In this document: positions 59,400 through 64,000 of the stretch, piece after piece | Layout: every line of letters begins with the position of its first letter | How positions within the stretch are numbered: the stretch's first letter is position 1 | The notes under the pieces: model-generated | The model's input: only the letters and a program-made list of their open reading frames with translations | What the model was told of the DNA's origin: nothing | Database searches by the model: none | Origin: Branchiibius hedensis | GTDB lineage: Bacteria; Actinomycetota; Actinomycetes; Actinomycetales; Dermatophilaceae | Reading direction: 5' to 3' | Assembly: GCF_900108585.1 (NCBI RefSeq) | Contig: NZ_UESZ01000001.1 | Span: 2,418,001 to 2,482,000, forward strand | DNA: 64,000 nt | Translations under genes and position numbers: made by a program

Positions 59400-60557
59400 T
59401 CAGCCGCGGGTGCGGTCCAGCGCCTCGGCCAGGTCGGCGATCAGGTCGTCGGCGTCCTCGATACCGACCGAGCAGCGGATCAGATCGTCCGGCACGGCTA
59501 GTTCGGTGCCCGCCACCGAGGCGTGCGTCATCTTCGCCGGGTGCTCGATCAGCGACTCCACCCCGCCAAGGGACTCCCCCAGCGTCCAGACCTGCGTGGC
59601 GCCAACCAGATCCAAAGCGCGCCGCTGACCACCGGCGACCTGGAAGCTGATCATCCCGCCGGGTCGGCGCATCTGCTGAGCCGCGACGTCATGCCCGGGG
59701 TGGGAGTCCAGCCCCGGGTAGTAGACGTGCGTGACGTCATCACGGCCGAGGAGGAAGTCAGCGACCCGCTCAGCGTTGTCGCTGTGCCGCTCCATCCGTA
59801 CCGCCAGCGTTTTCAGCCCGCGCAGCACCAGCCACGAGTCGAAGGGGCCCGCCACCGCGCCCATCGCGTTCTGGTGGAAGCCGATCGTGTCGGCCAGTTC
59901 CGCATCGCGTACGACGACCGCGCCACCCACGACGTCGCTGTGACCGCCGCAGTACTTCGTGGTCGAGTGAACGACGATGTCGGCGCCGAGGGTGAGGGGG
60001 TTCTGCAGGTACGGCGAGGCGAAGGTGTTGTCGACGACCAGCAGCACCCCGGCCTCCCGGGCGACCGCCGCCACCGCCTCAATGTCCGCGATGCCCAGCA
60101 GCGGATTGGTCGGAGTTTCGATCCAGATCAGTTTGGTGTTGGGGCGGATCTCGCCGCGGATCGCGTCGGCTTGCGACACCTTGGCCAGGGAGACCTCGAC
60201 ACCCCACGGCCGGTGCACCTTGTCGAAGAGCCGGAAGGTGCCGCCGTACGCGTCATTGGGGATGATCACGTGATCGCCGGGCTTCAACACGCCTCGCAGG
60301 ATGGCGTCTTCAGCGGCCAGGCCGGAGGCGAACGCGAATCCCTTTGTGCCGCCTTCTAATTCGGCCAGGCACTCCTGCAACGCGTCACGCGTTGGGTTGG
60401 CCGATCGGGAGTATTCGTAGCCCTCGCGCAGGCCGCCGACGCCGTCCTGTTTGTAGGTCGAGGTCTGGTAGATCGCCGGCACCACGGATCCGGTGCGCGG
60501 ATCCGGCTCCTGGCCGGCGTGGATCGCTGTGGTCGAGAAACCCGTCATGGGCTCCAC
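59400..60557 (-). CDS. metB: Cystathionine gamma-synthase (PLP enzyme)
   Basis: This 385-aa Cys/Met-metabolism PLP enzyme has YEYSRSANPTRDALQECLAE split as YEYSRSANPT and LQECLAELEGG, the PLP-binding Lys in HSTTKYCGGHSDV, and EHPAKMTHASVAGTE near the C-terminus. It makes cystathionine from an O-acyl homoserine and cysteine. Assignment to gamma-synthase rather than gamma-lyase or O-acetylhomoserine sulfhydrylase follows the mycobacterial gene order next to greA. A VOC-family gene precedes it by 13 bp. Confidence 0.88.
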   Translation of the reverse strand: MEPMTGFSTTAIHAGQEPDPRTGSVVPAIYQTSTYKQDGVGGLREGYEYSRSANPTRDALQECLAELEGGTKGFAFASGLAAEDAILRGVLKPGDHVIIPNDAYGGTFRLFDKVHRPWGVEVSLAKVSQADAIRGEIRPNTKLIWIETPTNPLLGIADIEAVAAVAREAGVLLVVDNTFASPYLQNPLTLGADIVVHSTTKYCGGHSDVVGGAVVVRDAELADTIGFHQNAMGAVAGPFDSWLVLRGLKTLAVRMERHSDNAERVADFLLGRDDVTHVYYPGLDSHPGHDVAAQQMRRPGGMISFQVAGGQRRALDLVGATQVWTLGESLGGVESLIEHPAKMTHASVAGTELAVPDDLIRCSVGIEDADDLIADLAEALDRTRG

Positions 60558-60570
60558 CCTACGAGTCGCC

Positions 60571-60942
60571 TCAGGACGGCTGGTACGGCGTCAACACGCA
60601 GAACTCGTTGCCCTCCGGGTCGGCCAGCACTGCCCAGCCCCGGTCGCCCCGGCGCAGGTCGTTGACCAGCGTCGCGCCGAGCCCCAGGATGCGTTCGATC
60701 TCCTCGTCCCGGCTGATGTCCGTGGGTCGCAGACAGAGGTGCATGCGGTTCTTGACCGTCTTGGGTTCGGGCACCTCGAGGAAGATCAGGAACCGGTCAT
60801 CCGGCCCGATCAGCCCGACCTCGTCCTCGCCCGGCTCCGCCTCCGGGTCCAGGGTGAAATCCTCCAGGACCTGGTCCCACCACACGCCCTGCGCGTAGGC
60901 GTCGGCGGCGTCGATGCAGAAGTTGGATGCGCGAGATGCCAT
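60571..60942 (-). CDS. Glyoxalase/VOC-family protein
   Basis: This 123-aa protein (ATG 60942; a TTG lies at 60954) has the VOC beta-alpha-beta-beta-beta repeats: ASRASNFCIDAAD at the start, KTVKNRMHLCLRPTD in the middle and WAVLADPEGNEFCVL near the end, the last being characteristic of Glyoxalase_6-type domains. The natural substrate is unknown. It probably shares a transcript with metB. Confidence 0.85.
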   Translation of the reverse strand: MASRASNFCIDAADAYAQGVWWDQVLEDFTLDPEAEPGEDEVGLIGPDDRFLIFLEVPEPKTVKNRMHLCLRPTDISRDEEIERILGLGATLVNDLRRGDRGWAVLADPEGNEFCVLTPYQPS

Positions 60943-60986
60943 CCGCTCACCCAACCACTCAGCCCAGGGCGCTGGCCAGCTTCGCC

Positions 60987-61841
60987 TCAGCCGCTCGGGT
61001 GCAAGAAGCCCTCCAGGTCTTTCTCGACCTCGCGGGTTTGATAGCCGCGCGCGATCAGATCGATGGTGTGCTGCGCGGAGTCCGCGGTGAACAGCCTGCC
61101 TAGTTCGTGATTCTCGATCTCGAGTCCCACCGACAGGTCGGTGCTCAGGGCGGCGTCGACGCAGCGCACCGCGCCGGCGATCACCTCGGCGCCCACTGCG
61201 GCGATCCGCCGGGCCAGGGAGTCGACGAAGTCATCGAGCTGTGCATCGGGTAGCGCACGGTTGACCAACCCGTACCGCTCAGCGGTCGAGGCGTCGATGA
61301 GGCCGCCGCCCAGGATGATTTCCAGCGCACGGGCCCGCCCGGTCAGCCGGGGAAGGAACTGGGTGCCACCGCCACCTGGCACGATCCCCAACGCCGCCTC
61401 GGGATGGGCCATCTTGGCCGTGTCGAGGGCCGCGAACCGCATGTCCATCGACATCAGCAGTTCCAGACCGCCACCGCGGGCATACCCCGCCAGCTTGCCG
61501 ATGGTGATCTGCGGCAACGTGCGCACGCTCTCGTGCAGGGCCTCCATCGGATTCAACGGCGCGTCCGCCGACCGGATGAGCGCCGTGAACAGCTGCGGTT
61601 TGGAGACGAACTCGGCGTCACCGTGCGCGGAGAAGAACTCCGGATCAGCGCTCTCGAAGACGACAACCAGCACCGAACCGTCGTTGCGCACTGTGTCCAC
61701 GAACCGCCGCAGATCGGTGATCAACGCGGTATCCAGAATGTTCAACGGTGGGTTGTCGATGGTGACCGTGGCGACGCCGTCGTGCACTGCTACCCGCAGC
61801 GCGCGGAAGCTCAGTAAGTCGAGGGGGTGGTTCGTAGTCAT
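60987..61841 (-). CDS. Enoyl-CoA hydratase/isomerase family protein
   Basis: This 284-aa crotonase-fold protein starts at ATG 61841. Visible features are GVATVTIDNPPLNILD, an oxyanion-hole segment FFSAHGDAEF, GYARGGGLELLMSMDMRFA and HPEAALGIVPGGGGTQFL, which retain both Glu positions used for hydration. It is divergent from a MerR-type regulator across a shared palindrome and is likely induced by that regulator's ligand. Confidence 0.88.
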   Translation of the reverse strand: MTTNHPLDLLSFRALRVAVHDGVATVTIDNPPLNILDTALITDLRRFVDTVRNDGSVLVVVFESADPEFFSAHGDAEFVSKPQLFTALIRSADAPLNPMEALHESVRTLPQITIGKLAGYARGGGLELLMSMDMRFAALDTAKMAHPEAALGIVPGGGGTQFLPRLTGRARALEIILGGGLIDASTAERYGLVNRALPDAQLDDFVDSLARRIAAVGAEVIAGAVRCVDAALSTDLSVGLEIENHELGRLFTADSAQHTIDLIARGYQTREVEKDLEGFLHPSG

Positions 61842-61859
61842 GGTCGGTACGCTAAAACC

Positions 61860-61873
61860 TGACATTAATGTCA
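61860..61873. promoter_or_regulatory. MerR-type operator between crotonase and MerR genes
   Basis: TGACATTAATGTCA is a perfect 14-bp palindrome midway between the two divergent start codons (18 bp from one, 25 bp from the other). MerR-family regulators bind such dyads within promoters with extended spacing, so one site probably governs both genes. Confidence 0.7.
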
Positions 61874-61897
61874 GCTGCAAGTCCAGGGAGGAACTGC

Positions 61898-62263
61898 GTG
61901 CGCATCGGAGAACTCGCAGAGCGCACCGGGGTCAGCGTGCGGTCACTGCGCTACTACGAGACGCAGGGGCTCCTGGACAGTTCTCGCAACTCCGGCGGCC
62001 AGCGCGTCTACGAGCAGGAGGCCGTGGACCGGGTGCACTACCTCCAGCGCCTCTACCGGGCCGGTTTGTCGAGTCAGGCGATCCGCGCGGTACTGCCGTG
62101 TCTCGACACGCCGAGTCTGGTCTCCAGTGACGCAGCGTTCGAGCGCCTGGTGCAGGAGCGCGATGCGTTGCGGACGCACCTCGTTGAAGTCCGCGAGACG
62201 CTGTCCGCGCTGGATGCGCTGATCGCCTTCAATCGCCAGAACCGACCGGCCGCCCGCACCTGA
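61898..62263 (+). CDS. MerR-family transcriptional regulator
   Basis: This 121-aa protein starts at GTG 61898 after GGGAGGA. It has the MerR winged HTH (IGELAERTGVSVRSLRYYE, then VYEQEAVDRVHYLQRLYRAGL) and a short dimerisation helix with no Cys pair for metal binding, so it likely senses an organic signal. It is divergent from the enoyl-CoA hydratase gene. The stop lies 16 bp before the convergent glyS end. Confidence 0.9.
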   Translation: MRIGELAERTGVSVRSLRYYETQGLLDSSRNSGGQRVYEQEAVDRVHYLQRLYRAGLSSQAIRAVLPCLDTPSLVSSDAAFERLVQERDALRTHLVEVRETLSALDALIAFNRQNRPAART

Positions 62264-62279
62264 GGCTGTCCGGCCCGGA

Positions 62280-64000
62280 TCAGCCCACGGCGCTGGACAG
62301 CGCCTTCCAGTCGATCCCGGCCGGCGCCTTGTCCACGACCGACTGCAACAAGCCCAGCCGCGCGGCACGTACCGCTGGGTCCTCAGCCATCACCAGAACG
62401 TCGTCGAAGAACGTGTTCAGCGAGTCGGTCAGATCGCCGGCCGTGGCGGCCCATTCCGGCAGTCCAGCCGCGGACTGATCCGGGAGCGTGGCCACCTGGG
62501 ACTCCAGGCGCAGCTCGGCCGGTTCGGTCAAAGCCGATGCGTCGTACGCCGATGACGTGCCTTCCGGGACGATCCGGGTGATCCGTTGGGTCGCCTCCAC
62601 CAGCTTCGCGAACCCAGCGTCGTCGGCCAGGGCATGAATGTCCGCCAGCGCCTGCTCGGCCGCACCCGGGCGGCCAGCCAGCGGGGCGATCGCCTCGACC
62701 ACACCGGCCGACACACCCTCGTCACGCAGTTGCTGCACGAACCGGTCGCGCACGAATTCCGCTGCAGCTTCGATGGATTCGTCAGAAACGGTCACACCCT
62801 GGGCAACCAGCCGCACGGCAGCTGCCTTCAACCCGTCCTCCACGGTGATGGTCGACAGCTCGGGGCGGGCGCGCAGGATCGCCACCACACCGAGCGCGGC
62901 GCGACGCAACGCGAACGGGTCCGAGGAGCCGGTCGGCTTGGCTCCGATCGCGAACATCGCGGCCAGCAGGTCGAAGCGGTCCGCGAGCGCCAGCAGCGCG
63001 CCCTCGAGCGTCTGCGGCAACGCGCCACCGGCGGTGCGGGGGCATTCCATGTCGTAGAGCGCCTGCGCGACCGCCGGGGTCTCCCCCGCTCGCTCCGCGT
63101 AGACCTTGGCCATCGTGCCGGCCAGCGAGGACAGTTCGACGACCATCTGGGTGGACAGGTCGAACTTGGCCAACTCGCCGGCGCGCTGCAGCGTGACACT
63201 GTCAACACCGTCGATGCCATCGGCCAGCTTCGTCGCCACCGAGGCAATCCGGTCGGCGCGCTGGGCGACCGATCCGACCCGCTCTTCGAAGGTGAGTTTG
63301 TCGATGGCCGAACGGAATTCAGCCAGCGGCACCTTGAGGTCGGCGTCGAAGAAGAACGCCGCATCCTCGTAGCGGGCGCGCAGCACTGACTCGTTGCCCG
63401 CGCGCACCACGTCCGGTGAGCAGGCGCCGTTGGCCATCGTGACGAAGTACGGCTTCAGCTTGCCCGCGGAGTCACGCACCGGCAGATAGCGCTGGTGCTT
63501 GCGCATGACCGTGACCAGGATCTGCTCGGGCAGCTCCAGGTACTTCTCCCCGTAGGAGCCAAGGATGCCGACCGGCTGCTCCACGAGGTTGGTGATCTCA
63601 TCGACCAAGCCGGACTCGGCATCGAAATCGACTGTGCCACCGACCGATTGCGCCAGATCCGAGGCCTGGTCGATGACCTCGGTCCGGCGGGCAGCCACGT
63701 CAAGGACGATGCCGTGTGCGCCGAGGGTCGGAATCAGATCGGTAGCCGTGGCGATGTCCACCAGCGGGGTGTCATCGCCCCGTTGCACGTACGTCGTGCG
63801 GCCAGTGACCAGCGACGACACCTGAGCGGGGACCACCAGATCGCCCCACAACGCGACGAGCCAGCGGATCGGCCGGCTATAGGCCAGCTGCGGGTCGGCC
63901 CAGCGCATGTTGCGGTCGGCGCGCAGGCCCTCGACGACCTTCTCGATCAGCGAGCCGAGCACGACCGGTGCGGTGCGGCCCTTCTGCTCCACGGCTACCG
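62280..64000 (-). CDS. glyS: Glycyl-tRNA synthetase beta subunit (C-terminal part; 5' end outside the window)
   Basis: The open frame runs off the right edge. It contains beta-subunit landmarks: MRWADPQLAYSRPIRWLVALW split as MRWADPQLAYSRP and WLVALWGDLVVP, VMRKHQRYLPVRD, and ARYEDAAFFFDADL, an HD-like TMAKVYAERAGETPAVAQAL and DRFDLLAAMFAIG. The final 100 residues look like the anticodon-binding region (LNTFFDDVLVMAEDPAVRAAR). It charges tRNA-Gly with an alpha subunit or as a fused alpha-beta chain; the part that would show which is not in view. Many actinobacteria use the unrelated alpha2-type enzyme instead. Confidence 0.93.
   Translation of the reverse strand, partial: VAVEQKGRTAPVVLGSLIEKVVEGLRADRNMRWADPQLAYSRPIRWLVALWGDLVVPAQVSSLVTGRTTYVQRGDDTPLVDIATATDLIPTLGAHGIVLDVAARRTEVIDQASDLAQSVGGTVDFDAESGLVDEITNLVEQPVGILGSYGEKYLELPEQILVTVMRKHQRYLPVRDSAGKLKPYFVTMANGACSPDVVRAGNESVLRARYEDAAFFFDADLKVPLAEFRSAIDKLTFEERVGSVAQRADRIASVATKLADGIDGVDSVTLQRAGELAKFDLSTQMVVELSSLAGTMAKVYAERAGETPAVAQALYDMECPRTAGGALPQTLEGALLALADRFDLLAAMFAIGAKPTGSSDPFALRRAALGVVAILRARPELSTITVEDGLKAAAVRLVAQGVTVSDESIEAAAEFVRDRFVQQLRDEGVSAGVVEAIAPLAGRPGAAEQALADIHALADDAGFAKLVEATQRITRIVPEGTSSAYDASALTEPAELRLESQVATLPDQSAAGLPEWAATAGDLTDSLNTFFDDVLVMAEDPAVRAARLGLLQSVVDKAPAGIDWKALSSAVG

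Noticed and set aside
1-64000. CRISPR arrays, tRNA or rRNA genes
   Set aside because: I saw no regularly spaced repeats and no cloverleaf or rRNA-like segments by eye; a tRNAscan or CRISPR search could still find something subtle.

Overview
The window is GC-rich chromosomal DNA from an actinobacterium. Evidence: a mycothiol S-conjugate amidase gene (mca, 57267-58256), an actinobacterial-type SAM-IV riboswitch (43050-43166), a DUF4307 gene, and a metB / greA / DUF4307 / mca / small membrane protein / hemolysin III / isoprenyl synthase neighbourhood like that of Mycobacterium tuberculosis. A glycyl-tRNA synthetase beta subunit at the right edge fits only some actinobacterial lineages. A member of the order Micrococcales (Dermacoccaceae/Intrasporangiaceae-like) is my guess, not something the sequence proves.

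1-4.04 kb: a truncated lipoprotein gene, then two 1100-bp IS481-family copies flanking a two-gene cassette (ribbon-helix-helix protein plus an unrecognised 293-aa protein). A third copy lies at 29.7-30.8 kb and splits a ceramidase-like gene. All three copies have their own 6-bp NCTAGN target duplications, and the transposase stop codon is supplied by the duplicated target.

4.04-28.97 kb: a dense defence island. The minus-strand operon 16286 to 4042 encodes a SNF2/HepA-type helicase with a C-terminal DUF3883-like domain, a DUF1156 DNA methylase, an unrecognised coiled-coil protein, a DUF499 ATPase with an N-terminal HEPN-like domain, and an EcsC-like protein. This resembles the Helicase-Methylase-ATPase (Hma) type of defence locus. 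Next come a second SNF2 ATPase with a frameshifted partner, a MazG-like/DUF2075 divergent pair, a SIR2 protein with a macro-like N-terminus opposite a membrane protein, and a set around ADP-ribose (ADP-ribosylglycohydrolase fused to a phosphatase, two YbjN/CesT-like chaperone-like genes, a NrtR-like Nudix regulator). hicAB closes the island.

29.0-33.7 kb: the broken ceramidase gene, a lone RelE-like toxin, a Phd-VapC pair, an HNH endonuclease and an XRE-cupin regulator. 33.7-39.8 kb: a peptide ABC transporter operon ending in a C39-like peptidase gene. 40.1-43.0 kb: hydrolase and SDR genes divergent from an AraC regulator.

43.05-48.5 kb: a SAM-IV riboswitch followed by six overlapping genes (MFS transporter, two GNAT acetyltransferases, an internally deleted and an intact luciferase-like monooxygenase, an M20 amidohydrolase). 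The gene kinds match the acetylate/oxidise/deacetylate logic of S-alkylcysteine salvage.

48.5-64 kb: cell-envelope genes, META-domain proteins, an HtrA-like protease, phoH2 with a highly structured (possibly pseudoknotted) leader, uppS, hemolysin III, mca, greA with an attenuator-like leader, metB, a MerR/enoyl-CoA hydratase pair and the 3' part of glyS.
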